Shown here: positions 33,274-45,180 of the stretch, piece by piece
Layout of the letters: every line of letters starts with the position of its first letter
Position numbering within the stretch: position 1 is the first letter of the stretch
NCBI GenBank assembly: GCA_028829895.1
Contig: CM054184.1
Coordinates: 28,221,701 to 28,285,700, forward strand
Reading direction: 5' to 3'
Length of the DNA stretch: 64,000 nucleotides
Origin: Sinotaia quadrata
Lineage: Eukaryota; Mollusca; Gastropoda; Architaenioglossa; Viviparidae
Notes under the pieces: generated by a model
What the model was told of the DNA's origin: nothing
The model's database searches: none
What the model saw: the letters and a program-made list of their open reading frames with translations, nothing else
Translations under genes and position numbers: made by a program

Positions 33274-33487
33274 TTTCGCTCACACTCACCCCAGAAGCCG
33301 CAATAGACCTTTCATCCTTAAGATGTTCTCAGTCTTGGTCTGCTTTTGGGGGATCCCCACAGCCTCGCGGTGCGTCTGAGGTGGAGGGCAGGAGGGCTGG
33401 CGGAAGGGGGTGAAACAGGTTGCACCAGTTTGGCGCACACCCTCAACCGCCCTCCGTCGGGGGGTGGGGGGAGCGAAGCCGCCTCCT
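33274..33487 (-). other. GC-rich coding-like repeated module, copy 2
   Basis: About 95% like copy 1, displaced by 233 bp, and joined to it by one minisatellite unit (TACAAGCAGTAGTG). The module therefore seems to have entered the array once and then been duplicated with it. A G-rich run of variable length separates the coding-like part from the left flank. Confidence 0.6.
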
Positions 33488-33834
33488 ATAAGCATTAGTT
33501 AATGCTGGCTCCCTTACGAGCAGTATTTAATACTGTCTCTTTTCTAACAATAGCTAATGCTGGCTCTTTTACAAGCAGTACTTAATACTGTCTCTTTTCT
33601 AACAATAGCTAATGCTGGCTCTTTTACAAGCAGTAGTTAATGCTGGATATTTTATAAGCAATAATTAATGCTGAGTTCTTCATAATTTGTGGTTAATGCT
33701 GTCTCCTTTACGAACAGTAGTTAATGATGACTCCTTCACAAATTGTAGTTAATGCTGACTCCTTCACAAATTGTAGTTAATGCTGACTCCTTCACAAATT
33801 GTAGTTAATGCTGACTCCTTCCAGCGGTAGTTTA

Positions 33835-34490
33835 TTTTACGTTTCATTTTACCCAAGTGCGCATTATAGAGATAGTACCATTTAAGAATCCAATTTCATA
33901 CTGTAATTTTGCTTTTACTGTTATTGAAATTGTTTTAATACTAATCAGGCTGAAACTCAAAGCCAGCAATGAGACAGACCACAGACAAAGCAAGGTATAC
34001 AGCAAATGACTTGGATTAAAATAGAAGTTAGGTAGTTTTTAAAAAAAATTCATCGCGCTTCATTAATATTTCATTTCCTTTCGACCATTTATGATCGGAA
34101 ATGGCACACAGATTACCGAAAGAGCTTGAGAATCTGGAAAGACTAATAAAATGGAGAGCATTTAAAATGGTGTAGCTTTTCACAATCGTTTTCGATTTAT
34201 TGCAAACACTATGTTCTGTCGATAGGATTGAAAATAAAATATCTTTTGAAATTTCCATTCTACAGATGAAATCTTGCTAAGAAAAAATAAGATAAACGTT
34301 ATGAAAGGTAAATGCTATTGCATTCAGTGAACGTATTATTAAAGCTTAAATTAATGCAACAGTCACGTGCTTGTTGTCCAGTTAGTGATAACGGAAATTA
34401 ATTTAATTTTTCTCAGATGTTAGTTTTAGTCAACATGATATATTATCAAAATGATAAGACAGCAAGACAACAGCACCTTTAGATATTTGT
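33835..34490. other. unassigned AT-rich sequence
   Basis: A 76-codon minus frame at 34028-34258 has no recognised features. Confidence 0.4.
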
Positions 34491-34494
34491 ACTT

Positions 34495-34496
34495 CC

Positions 34497-34557
<61 letters not shown>

Positions 34558-34572
34558 AGAGAGAGAGAGAGA
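34495..34572. repeat. GATA then GA microsatellite
   Basis: About seven GATA units followed by a GA dinucleotide tract. Confidence 0.96.
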
Positions 34573-35300
34573 AACATGCACTGGACCGCCCTTACTAGAA
34601 CGCATGGTGCCTGTACACAGCCATCCAAAAGACATGCGTCTCTAATGACAAATGAATTTTGAAACCCTAAAATACACGTTCAGAAGGTTCTGTCGCTAGT
34701 CGACGATGTCTAGAGTTCAACCTACTAGAACGAAACTTTCTGTAGCTCTCGATCAATCCCACTCCTATTAACAATTTTCCGTCTTAAAACAGCACGTCGG
34801 TCTAGTGAAATGGTGTAGAAACATGCCTGCCTAAAGTAATGCGAACGTGTATTAAATTTTCCCAGAGGAAAATCAAAAAGAAGGAATGGTGAATTTGACT
34901 TCGAATTGGCTTTAAAAACCTCCTACAGTTAGTTTTCAAAGGAGATTCCAGTGAGAGCCGATACTCGCGAGAACGTTAGCCGGCCGCATGGGGCGCACCA
35001 GTACGCAGAGCGCCAGAAGAGTGTTTTCGAGCAGCACTAAAAGTGCACCTTTGCGCTTATCCGTCGCCTCCAATTGCTATATGCTGTCGAAGTTGGTAAA
35101 TTGAGCTTGTTATTCAATTTGCCTTCACCGTAAGCCGATCTCTAAGGCCGACATGGGACAGACTTCCAGCGCACGACGCACAAACAGACTTCTGAGGTCC
35201 AGTGAAAGCTCGTCTCGACCCCTAATACTCGTTCTTCAGTGCTGGTCACAGAGATGAGGAAAGGAGGGGAGAGGGGACGGTAACATTTAATTATCTACTC
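34573..35300. other. GC- and CpG-richer unique sequence, unassigned
   Basis: Several CpG clusters (for example CTCGCGAGAACGTTAGCCGG near 34967 and CCAGCGCACGACGCAC near 35166) and few repeats. No ORF longer than about 60 codons. It could be a host regulatory element or non-coding exon. Confidence 0.3.
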
Positions 35301-35464
35301 CCCGGGTAAACTTAAATTTTCCGCTCGCTTTCTGCCAGAATGAATTTTCGGAAAATGCTGGCACTTGATGCTCTCTGTAGCTAGCAAAAATGTGCTTTTA
35401 TTTTTCATACCGGTTTTCCATGCGATGAAAGTGAAGGCAGCCACTTGCAGTTTCGTAGACTTAT

Positions 35465-35670
35465 GAATGGCTATATACCTTTGAATGACTGTAGAATGAC
35501 CTTATGACGTAAATACTCTTATTGCCGATAGATGACTGTAGAATGACCTTATGACGTAAATAGTCTTATTGCTGATAGATGACTGTAGAATGACCTTATG
35601 ACGTAAATACTCTTTTTGCTGATAGATGACTGTAGAATGACCTTATGACGTAAATACTTTTATTGCCGAT
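35465..35670. repeat. ~47-bp minisatellite, about 4 copies
   Basis: The unit contains GACTGTAGAATGACCTTATG and ACGTAAATACTC. Confidence 0.95.
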
Positions 35671-35674
35671 AGAT

Positions 35675-35970
35675 AACCATCCCTAGATTAATCTCAATGA
35701 CTCAAGAATGAGAGAGTTTATCTTTAAGCTACCATCCCTGGATTAACCCTAACGATTCAAGGATGAGAGAGCTTTATCTTTAAGCTACCATCCCTGGATT
35801 AACCTTAACGATTCAAGGATGAGAGAGCTTTATCTTTAAGCTACCATCCCTGGATTAACCCTAACGATTCAAGGATGAGAGAGCTCTATCTACACGTTAA
35901 CACACTCCTGGATTAATCCTAAAGGCCCCCTCCCCCAAAGGACTACTGTATCTTTAAACTAACCAATTCC
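35675..35970. repeat. ~56-bp minisatellite, about 5 copies
   Basis: The unit contains CATCCCTGGATTAACCCTAA and GATTCAAGGATGAGAGAGC. The last copies are degenerate. Confidence 0.93.
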
Positions 35971-36355
35971 TGGCTTAACCATAAGAACTCGGGGAGGGGG
36001 TGGAAAGCAATTAACATTAATCTACATGTAAAGGGAATTTGCTGCCAGTATATATCACTACTACAGTCCTTCAGACATCAGTACATAGCGTAAAGTATAC
36101 TGTTGACTGTACAGTGTAAACAATATAGTTGTTATATAGTGTAAATTGTATAATACACAGAAAGAATGTGCTTTTCCTAAAATATTCTATTTTCAAAGGG
36201 ATACATTACTAAGTACAAAACATGATTTAGCGTTTATAACTTGAATATCACATAACAACATTTGCCATAAGATAAAGATGAGAAGTCATAAGATTCTATT
36301 ACTTTCCATAACGATCTTCAATGCAGTTACCATGTCACTGTGACAGCAGAGTTGT
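35971..36355. other. unassigned AT-rich sequence
   Basis: No feature recognised. Confidence 0.4.
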
Positions 36356-36359
36356 TGGT

Positions 36360-37560
36360 CTTCAGAGAAATGTATATTAGTGACGGACAGTTGAATTTGT
36401 GGGAATTCGTGACGGACATTGCAATTATGGTAAATTATTCATTATAACTGGAATTTATGTAAATTAGTCATTAACATTGGAATTTGTGTAAATTTGTCAT
36501 TAACATTGGAATTTGTGTAAATTAGTCATTGACACTTGAATTTGTATAAATTAGTCATTAACATTGGAATTTGTGTAAATTAGTCATTAACACTGGAATT
36601 TGTGTAAATTAGTCATAGACACTGGAATTTGTATAAATTAGTCATTAACACTGGAATTTGTGTAAATTAGTCATTAACACTGGAGTTTGTGTAAATTAGT
36701 TATTAACACTGGAATTTGTGTATATTTTTGTAAATTAGTCATTAACACTTTAATTTATGAAAATTAGTCATTAACACTGAGATTTGTGTAAATTAGTGAC
36801 GAACAGTGGAATTTGTACAAATCAGTGACGGACATTTGAATTTGTGTAAATTAGTGACGGACAGCGGAATTTGTGCAAATTAGCGATGGACAGTGGAATT
36901 CGCGAAAATTAGTGACGGACATTGGAATTTGGGTAAGTTAGTCATTAACAGTGGAATTTGTGTAAATTAACCATTAACACTGGAATTTTTATAAATTAGT
37001 GATTAACTATGGAATTTGTATAAATTAGTCATTAACATTGGAATTTGTGTAAATTAGTCATTAACAACGGAATTTGTATAAATTAGTCTTTAACACTAAC
37101 ATTTGTTTAAATGTGTAACTTAGTCATTAACTCTGTAATTTCTGTAAATTAGTCATTAACACTAGGATTTGTGTAAATTAGAGTCGGACATTGGAATTTG
37201 TGTAAATTAGTGGCATTTGTGTAAATTAGTCATTAACATTGGAATTTGTGTAAATTAGTTATTAACTCTGGAATTTGTGTAAATTACTCATTAATACTGG
37301 AATTTATGTAAATTAGTCATTAACACTGGAATTTGTGTAAATTATTCATTAACACTGGAATTTATGTAACTTCATCTTTAACTGTGGAATTTGTGTAACT
37401 TTGTGTAAATTAGTCATTAACATTGGAATTTATGTAAATTAGTCATTAACCCTGGAATTTGTGTAAATTATTTATTGACACTGAAATCTGTATAACTTAG
37501 TCAATAGCACTGGACTTCCTGTAACTTGGTCATTAGCATCAAAATTTGTGTAACTTAATG
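36360..37560. repeat. ~29-bp minisatellite spanning 1.2 kb, about 40 copies
   Basis: Units of GGAATTTGTGTAAATTAGTC then ATTAACACT. Copies differ by 1-5 substitutions and occasional insertions, and a GTGACGGACA variant forms a subgroup at about 36380-36920. With the 57.4-58.4 kb array it is one of the two largest arrays in the window. Confidence 0.95.
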
Positions 37561-37619
37561 AGGGTAAACTTGAATTTGCTCACCGTTAGAAGTCAATGTG
37601 TGGCTTTAGAAATTGCATT

Positions 37620-38030
37620 GACAATGAATGCTCAATTAAATGTCTGGCTATGCATTTAATTGAAGGTGAGTATGGCTGATTAAGCGTTTAATTAAGGATA
37701 AGTTTGACTGGCTAAGCGTTTAATTAATAATGAGTGTGACTGGCTAAGCATTTAATTAATGTTGAGAGTAACTGATTAAACTTTTAAGTAAAGTTGATTG
37801 TGACTAAGTGTTTATTTAAGGTTGATTGTGACTGACTAAGCGTTTATTTAAGTTTGAGTGTAACTAAGCATTCAATTAATGTTGAGTATGACTGCTAAGC
37901 GTTTAATTAATTTTGAGTGTGATTAGAGTTTAATTAATGTTGAGTGTGATTGACTAAGTGTTTAATTAATGTTGAGTGTGACTGGCCTAAGCGTTTAATT
38001 AATGTTGAGTATGGCTGGCACAAAAATTCA
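37620..38030. repeat. ~33-37-bp degenerate minisatellite, about 11 copies
   Basis: Units share GACTGGCTAAGCGTTTAATT and AATGTTGAGTGTG. Confidence 0.9.
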
Positions 38031-38034
38031 CAAT

Positions 38035-38215
38035 CAATATAAACAATATAATCTCCACATATCAATAATGGAAACCATTGCAATACATGAATCAATACAA
38101 TATAATCTCCACATATCAATAATGGAAACCATTGCAATACATGAATCAATACAATATAATCTCCACATATCAATAATGGAAACCATTGCAATACATGTAT
38201 CAATACAATATGCAA
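38035..38215. repeat. 54-bp minisatellite, 3 copies
   Basis: The unit contains TAATCTCCACATATCAATAA and GGAAACCATTGCAATACATG. The multiple-of-three length opens spurious frames on both strands. Confidence 0.95.
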
Positions 38216-38508
38216 TCAATAATATAAGTCAAAAGTTTAATCAAAACCATTTCAAAAGGGGAAAAGGGATAGACAAAGCAAGAGATTTCTTATAAAAATA
38301 ATTATAATGAGTGAGATAAAATGTGATCTAAATGTCTATTCCACTAGTCAAATGTATTTCTTTCTAGCTCTGTTTTAGTCTAGGATTTCCAGTTAAGTTG
38401 TAAATTCAACATCCCCCCCCCCCAATACTAATTTCAACACCATGACAATTAGTTTAACAATTTTGAAGAAATTTGAAATCATCACCAGAAAGAGCTTACT
38501 TAGTTTTA
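38216..38508. other. unassigned AT-rich sequence
   Basis: C-run at about 38412; otherwise nothing seen. Confidence 0.4.
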
Positions 38509-39409
38509 TGTGACACCATCACCACTATGTTAATGGTTATGATTATTATTATTAATGAATTAATAATCCATAACTAATTACAAGTAATGAGAATCTTAAT
38601 TTACGTTAAAAATTCTCCAGCAGACACCACTTGTCCCTCTCACTTGGCAGATACGCGGGTGCTGTAAACGTTTTCTCTCTTTCACAACATTAAAGAGAAA
38701 AGGAGAAGATAAATTCATCTTTTAATCTATATTTAGTGAGCCCATATCCACCCACTTTCTTCTCCAAAATAAGGTTATTAATATGTGTATGAAAGTCAAT
38801 AAATTTAATAATAAATTTATTAAATCAACAAATATACATAAACAACTGAAATAAGTTACTTGACATCAATTATCTGCGTGAATTCATTTTCAAATAATTT
38901 TGTCTACAATCTATTTCCTAAAATACAATTTGACAATTGTGTCAATACAAATCACAGGATTGCTCTTATTAGAGAACAGAAGTGGAATTATTACAGTAAT
39001 GCGATAATAGTTTCTATGTAATGTTGTCCAGGCAATAGTCTTTTCATGCACCTAACAAAGTCACAAGTTTATTGTACTTTCTTGACCAGACTTCTTGCCA
39101 CTCCAGATTCAAGTGATTAGACAATATAATTGTCTACAGCTTGTAAACTTTTGATCTCAGCCCATTGGCTGGTCTCGATCTCGTAAATCTTAATCACTGG
39201 ATAATAATAAAAAAAAACTACTCATCCAGGTGAAACTGTTTTGAATTGCATCAGCAATTCTTACATATTCTCAACTCGAGTTGTTTACTCCAACCTTGAC
39301 ACTTACAAAAATACCTTCATAAGGAGTGCCCACAGTTGGGTCATTTCCACAATTTAACAATTTAAAAAATCAGTTTAGAAATATGGATAGGCAAATTTAT
39401 TCCACAACG
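38509..39409. repeat. dispersed repeat family, most complete copy (D)
   Basis: Runs from GTGACACCATCACCACTATG to GATAGGCAAATTTATTCCAC, about 900 bp. It contains, in order, all blocks found separately at 17341-18060, 22058-22094, 22695-22960, 23125-23310, 23866-24215 and 19295-19500. There is an ATT microsatellite near its left end. No ORF, and no terminal inverted or direct repeat that I can see. Confidence 0.8.
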
Positions 39410-39740
39410 TTAGCTCTCATTGGATTTACAATGATTAGCGATCTTTGGTGATAATCCATGGCTTAATTCTTTCACATTTAGCTGTCAGTGGATTTAAATT
39501 AGTTGGCGGTCTCTGATGATAATCCATGGCTTAATTCTTTCACTGTCAACTCTCAGTGATTTTACATTTGTCTCTGATGATACCATTGGCTTAATTCTTT
39601 CACTGTTAACTCTCATTTGTCTCTGATGATAACCATTGACTTAATTCTTTCACTGTTAACTGTCCGTGTTTCTACATTTGTCTCTGATGATAACCATTGA
39701 CTTAATTCTTTCACTGTTAACTGTCCGTGTTTCTACATTT
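39410..39740. repeat. ~60-bp degenerate minisatellite, about 5-6 copies
   Basis: Units share TTAATTCTTTCACTGTTAAC and TCTCTGATGATAACCATTG. It starts where dispersed-repeat copy D ends, a parallel to 24203. Confidence 0.9.
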
Positions 39741-40080
39741 GCTGGCGGCGGGATGCACGCGTATAGCTGTGAGCCAGATCAATGCGATTCCGATCTTGCT
39801 AAATTTGTGTGTGACCCTTGAGGATCAACCTGGATATTGTGTGGGTGAACTACTTACATTAGCCAGTTGTCTAAACAGTTCTGTGTTTACAGATGTTTTC
39901 ATGACCTATTACAGTGTAATTATTAATGATGATGACAATCCTGTGTTCCGCTTTTTTCAGGTCTCCTACTCATAAATGTCAGCCTGCTTTGTGTTAGAAT
40001 TTCTATAGTCCCTAATCCAAAAAGAGATTCAAGATTCAATAAATAACAAAAATGAAACGTTAAGTAAAACAATATAAATG
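39741..40080. other. unassigned sequence with an 82-codon plus frame
   Basis: The frame at 39727-39975 has non-repetitive composition but starts inside the array and shows no recognised domain. It is probably not a gene. Confidence 0.3.
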
Positions 40081-40084
40081 ATAA

Positions 40085-40157
40085 TGTAAACGCATTTAAA
40101 CACATACAAACATACACACACAGAAACACAAACACACACACACACACATACACACAA
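40085..40157. repeat. CA-rich microsatellite
   Basis: ACACACA runs with AAAC and ATAC interruptions. Confidence 0.9.
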
Positions 40158-40564
40158 ATCTTTATTTTTTCACATTCGTACAAAATACACACTGTTTTGT
40201 CTCTTTTAATACTATCACTCATCAAACTATTCAGTTATTATTTTTATTAGAATAAAACATCATATTTTCGCTAGTTTTTTTAAAACTTTGATTATCAGTC
40301 TTATGGTTCTCAGTTTGGCCAGCCTGTCTGCACACCATTCTCTGCGACCACTGGTAATGTACACTCGGTCGCGGTATCACTAAGTAAAATATTTCATTTA
40401 AATAAGGGTAAAAATAAGTATGCAAGTATTAGAAGGGATAAATCAATATGACCTGATTTCTGCTGGCCCCTTTCTTAGTGTGGTTATAAAGATGATGTTT
40501 GGACAAGCTCCGTTACAATAAGGTGTCTCTCTATACTGTATTCAACCTGAATTCAACTAATAAC

Positions 40565-40925
40565 ACAATACTACACAACACAACACAACATAATACAACA
40601 TTATACTACACAATACAACATTACTCTACAATATATTACACTACACATTACAACATTACACCTCACAATACAACATTACACTATACAACATTACACTACA
40701 CAATACATTACACTACACAATACAACATTACAATACACTACACAACGTAACAACGTAAAACAACACTACACTTTAAAAATCAACGTAAACAAAACACAAC
40801 ACTTCACCATACAACATAATACCACACAAAACAAAATAACAACACCACACCACACAACAAAACATTATACAAAAGAACATAACACTATACTACACAATAT
40901 TATACTGCACAACACAATATATCTT
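40565..40925. repeat. ACAACACTACACA-type low-complexity repeat
   Basis: Imperfect mixture of ACACA, ACATT, ATACT and CAACA 5-mers over about 360 bp. Confidence 0.9.
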
Positions 40926-41545
40926 TAACAACATTCTCATACAATTATTAAATATCTAAAGTCACAGATTCTCTAGACAACTGGTACCCTCTTCAATGTT
41001 ACATTCATTCCCTTAGAACTAAAATATCTTTCCAGAAAAAATATTGAAAAGAAAAAAAATATCACCCCCCCCCCATCCTCTTTCATGTTCCAAGAGATCG
41101 CCGTACCGTCAATGCCAGGGCATGACCGACCAGTCTCCATTGATTATATCAGTGTCTACTTAATTCAATCAGACACTGCAGGTCAACTCTTAATATTTAG
41201 CTTAATAGATTGATCTTTTCAGTCAACTGAAAAACTGACACTATCAAGTTTGTGACGGACAGACCATCCCTGAAACTTGTACTGAAAGCAAAGTCCGTCT
41301 TCTTTTAATTAAATAAACTGTACTCACCTTAGGAATAATTTTATTCTTATAATAATTACTGTACTCCTTTAGGAATGATGTTATTCTTACAATAATTACT
41401 GTACTCACTTTAGAACGCTCGAGTCTTAAGTCTCACTGTATTCTCTACTCTCTTATTCCTGAATCAAGCCTTCAAGGATGTGTTAAGTACATACATGTCA
41501 TTTTGCATTTACTAGAGTGGATTTCTGCAGATTTTGGCAACTGGC
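40926..41545. repeat. unassigned sequence with a ~50-bp duplication
   Basis: TTAGGAATRATKTTATTCTT occurs twice (about 41330 and 41369) with TAATAATTACTGTACTC. A C-run lies at about 41066. The rest is unassigned. Confidence 0.5.
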
Positions 41546-41549
41546 TTAA

Positions 41550-41862
41550 AACACGAATAGACAACTCTACTAGTCAACAGGATTAAACACGAGAAAGCAA
41601 CTCTACTAGTCAACAGGTTTAAAACACGACAAAGCAACTCTACTAGTCAACAGGTTTAAAACACGACTAAGCAACTCTACTAGTCAACAGGTTTAAAACA
41701 CGACTAAGCAACTCTACTAGTCAACAGGTTTAAAACACGACTAAGCAACTCTACTAGTCAACAGGTTTAAAACACGACTAAGCAACTCTACTAGTCAACA
41801 GGTTTAAAACACGACTAAGCAACTCTACTAGTCAACAGGTTTAAAACACGACTAGACAACTA
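41550..41862. repeat. 37-bp minisatellite, about 8-9 copies
   Basis: The unit contains GCAACTCTACTAGTCAACAG and GTTTAAAACACGACTAA. Confidence 0.96.
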
Positions 41863-41955
41863 CTAGTCAAATACTAATCAACTCCGCTATCATAATAGTC
41901 AACACTCTGCTATCATCATAGTCAACACTCTGCCATCATCATAGCCAGCGCTGCA
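41863..41955. repeat. ~24-bp repeat, about 3 copies
   Basis: TAGTCAACACTCTGCTATCA-type units follow the 37-bp array and share the TAGTCAAC word with it. Confidence 0.8.
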
Positions 41956-42164
41956 TCACCCACAGAACCACACACGGGCAGCAAAAATAGTAATATTATA
42001 TTGAAATAATCCTTACAACTTGTTTACACATGACAATTCCCTTTGGAGCCTCATAAAAAAGAGGTTGTTACACAGCATAACTATCACGCCATTGGCGACC
42101 AGCAAGCGTAAAACTTGCGTTCAGTCGTGTCCCCTTACAGATGGCATGGTAAATGTCGCCCAGA

Positions 42165-42340
42165 ACATATTGTAAATTTTTTCTCTGTAATTCGAATGGA
42201 AACGAGACAGAATGAGACTTATATTGTAAATTTTTCCTCTGTAATTCGAATGGAACCGAGACAGAATGAGACTTATATTGTAAATTTTTTCTCTGTAATT
42301 CGAATGGAACCGAGACAGAATGAGACTTATATTGTAATAT
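42165..42340. repeat. 54-bp minisatellite, about 3.2 copies
   Basis: The unit contains CTGTAATTCGAATGGAACCG and AGACAGAATGAGACTTA. The multiple-of-three length gives spurious frames of about 105 and 110 codons on the two strands. Confidence 0.96.
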
Positions 42341-42529
42341 GTAAAATATGTAATGATGTCCTAAGAGAACTGCAAATACATGGAAAATCACTTGCAGCAT
42401 CCATCAGGGTCGTCAGCTCACACGATACGTAACAATGCAATAATTTCTTAAGGTGCAAGAAACCATTGTGATTTCAATTTAGAAAAAAAGGAACAAAATT
42501 TAAGAAAGTATATATAATATAAGACTAGT

Positions 42530-42645
42530 TGCATTGTTACAGTATATATACTACTAAAATTAGTTACATTGTTTCAAAGTGTATGTACTACTAGATTAGT
42601 TACATTGTTTCAGTGTATATACTAGTAAAACTAGTTATATAGTTT
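42530..42645. repeat. ~37-bp degenerate repeat, about 3 copies
   Basis: Units share TTAGTTACATTGTTTCA and GTATATACTACTA. Confidence 0.8.
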
Positions 42646-42869
42646 ACTTGCAAAGTCGTTACACTTATTATTGGTGATGATGAACTCTTATGGTCTTTGA
42701 TTTTGTTTGTTTTACAACAACGAGTTAAACGATATCGCACTCCGCTTACTGTGTTCTGTTGGACTAGTTTTGTTTTATTCGTTTTTTTGATGTTCTTAGT
42801 CTGGCTTTTGTTTAAAACAAAACTTCCTTAATTACAGCTGCACAAGAATGTTGATACATATTAAACCAC

Positions 42870-43350
42870 TATAAGAATGTCTGTAGTCAAGAAATACACT
42901 ATAGAATGTCTGTAGTCAAGAAATACACTATAGAATGTCTGTAGTCAAGAAATACACTATAGAATGTCTGTAGTCAAGAAATACACTATAGAATGTCTGT
43001 AGTCAAGAAATACACTATAAGAATGACTGTAGTCACAAGAAATACACTATAAGAATGACTGTAGTCACAAGAAATACACTATAATAATGACTGTAGTCAC
43101 AAGAAATACACTATAGAATGTAGTCAAGAAATACACTATAGAATGTCTGTAGTCAAGAAATACACTATAAGAATGACTGTAGTCACAAGAAATACACTAT
43201 AGAATGTCTGTAGTCAAGAAATACACTATAATAATGACTGTAGTCACAAGAAATACACTATAGAATGTAGTCAAGAAATACACTATAGAATGTCTGTAGT
43301 CAAGAAATACACTATAAGAATGACTGTAGTCAAGAAATACAGAACGTCTG
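42870..43350. repeat. ~29-bp minisatellite with length variants, about 16 copies
   Basis: Units AAGAAATACACTATAGAATG then TCTGTAGTC alternate with a longer CTATAAGAATGACTGTAGTC+AC form and a shorter one lacking TCTG. A block of several variant units is itself repeated (about 43080-43200 versus 43220-43330). Confidence 0.95.
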
Positions 43351-43359
43351 TAGGCACGA

Positions 43360-44280
43360 TAGGTACATAACTGATCCTTATGTCCGTTGAAAGCAGTGCT
43401 AAGTGTTAAAGGAATCTATACAATAATACAATAGATCTGGACGATAGGAGCTCTTTAGATTTCCATCAGCTGTGTACGTCCTGATAGTCTGGACATTAAT
43501 ACATAAAACTTTAACAAGCAATAGTTTTCCAATAATTTTATGTCGTTATGCCCAAGATAGTAGAATATTTTATTCACAGCTGATAGACGTGCAATGAACT
43601 GCTATCGTTCAGATCTGATTTTTTAAAAAAAATTGTAGAGTGAAAGGAAATGGTTTGCACTAGCGCACTCTAACAAGAAACCGCACTTTCAAGGTTAAGC
43701 TAATATTAGCTAATAATGATGACAACAATAAGGGTCGCTAAACTCAACATTCATGGCGGAGAAGAGTGGAAGAAAAATTTGCAATAGTTTACAGTCAATA
43801 ATAATATGAATCGGTCCATTAACGTCTGGTAAATGAAACAGACATTTTCTTAAGAGTATAAAGCAATTTTGCTTTAAATTTTAATTTTAAACTGACAATC
43901 TTAAGCGTTAGCAAAACCTGTGCATTTAGAATTCGATTTGTTGTGGTCATCTCAGTCCTGGTCAGGTACTTCAGAGGATATTTGTTATAATCGTACAAAT
44001 GGTAACACTAAAAAATAAAATAGCCAAATTTTGGTTTCATCAAGAAGAGTGAAAAGTAATTCTTAATTCAAAATTCATAAAGAATATGTATGCTCTTTTC
44101 TCTTCTTGTTTTCAAGAAGTTTGTTGTAAGCAAGAGGTTCGCGTGAGATTTTAGCGTGAAAAGTTAGCTAGAGAAGTTAGCCTCAGTAATTAGCCAGAGA
44201 AATGAGCCAGAGAAATGAGCAGAAAAATTAGCCAGAAAAATGAACAATTTGTGTGGTGGGTTCTAGCAGACTGGCTGTCT
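43360..44280. other. unassigned sequence
   Basis: Mostly unique and AT-rich. Short AGCCAGAGAAATGAGC repeats lie at about 44160-44240. Confidence 0.4.
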
Positions 44281-44284
44281 GCAA

Positions 44285-44775
44285 ATTTCAGAAGACAACA
44301 CTTGTAACAGACAACACTTGTAATAGATAACAACAGATAACAACAGATAACCCTTGTAACATAACACAGTTAAAACATATATCACTTATAAAAAGATTTA
44401 TAATAAATGGCATGTGTAAAAGACAACACTTGTAATAGAATGCACTTGTAATAAATGGCACTTGAAACAGATTATATTTGTAATAGACTACACTTGCAAA
44501 GATAACACTTGTAATAGATAACACTTACAACAAACATTATTTGCATTAGATAGCACTTGTAACAGATAACACTTACAACAGACTTTATTTGCATTAGATA
44601 GCACTTGTAACAGATAACACTTACAACAGACTTTATTTGCATTAGATAGCACTTGTAACAGATAACACTTACAACAGACTTTATTTGCATTAGATAGCAC
44701 TTGTAACAGATAACACTTACAACAGACTTTATTTGCATTAGATAGCACTTGTAACAGATAACACTTATAATAGAC
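44285..44775. repeat. higher-order minisatellite of CACTTGTAACAGATAA units
   Basis: A ~16-bp base unit, AACACTTGTAATAGA, is irregular at the left. From about 44515 to 44765 it forms a regular 48-bp higher-order unit with TTATTTGCATTAGATAGCAC, five copies. Confidence 0.95.
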
Positions 44776-44784
44776 AACACTTAA

Positions 44785-44900
44785 CAGATAGCGCTTGTAA
44801 TAGGTGGCACTTGTAACAAAACGCTTGTAATAGGTGGCACTTGTAACAAAACGCTTGTAATAGGTGGCACTTGTAACAAAACGCTTGTAATAGACAGGAC
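44785..44900. repeat. ~32-bp repeat related to the preceding array, 3-4 copies
   Basis: The unit contains GTAATAGGTGGCACTTGTAA and CAAAACGCTT. Confidence 0.93.
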
Positions 44901-44954
44901 GACTTGTAATAGGCAAGCCTTGAAACAGATAACACTTGTAATAGATAGCACTTG

Positions 44955-45180
44955 TGTTAGTAAGGCGAACTCTTACCGACAAGAACTATTTGTGTTTGTA
45001 AGGCGAACTCTTACCGACAAGAACTATTTGTGTTTGTAAGGCGAACTCTTACCGACAAGAACTATTTGTGTTAGTAAGGCGAACTCTTACCGACAAGAAC
45101 TATTTGTGTTAGTAAGGCGAACTCTTACCGACAAGAACTATTTGTGTTAGTAAGGCGAACTCTTACCGACAAGAACTATG
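44955..45180. repeat. 38-bp minisatellite, 6 copies
   Basis: The unit contains GTAAGGCGAACTCTTACCGA and CAAGAACTATTTGTG, spaced exactly 38 bp. GTAAGGCGAACTCTTAC is an imperfect hairpin in every unit. Confidence 0.96.

Larger units (their letters stand above)
32740..33830. repeat. degenerate ~30-bp repeat array split by two GC-rich modules
   Basis: Units with GCTGGCTCTTTTACAAGCAG and TAGTTAATGCT run from 32740 to 33040 and from 33487 to 33830. A T-run lies at about 32966-32984. Confidence 0.85.

Noticed and set aside
39727..39975. 82-codon plus ORF
   Set aside because: It starts inside a minisatellite and has no homologous family that I recognise.
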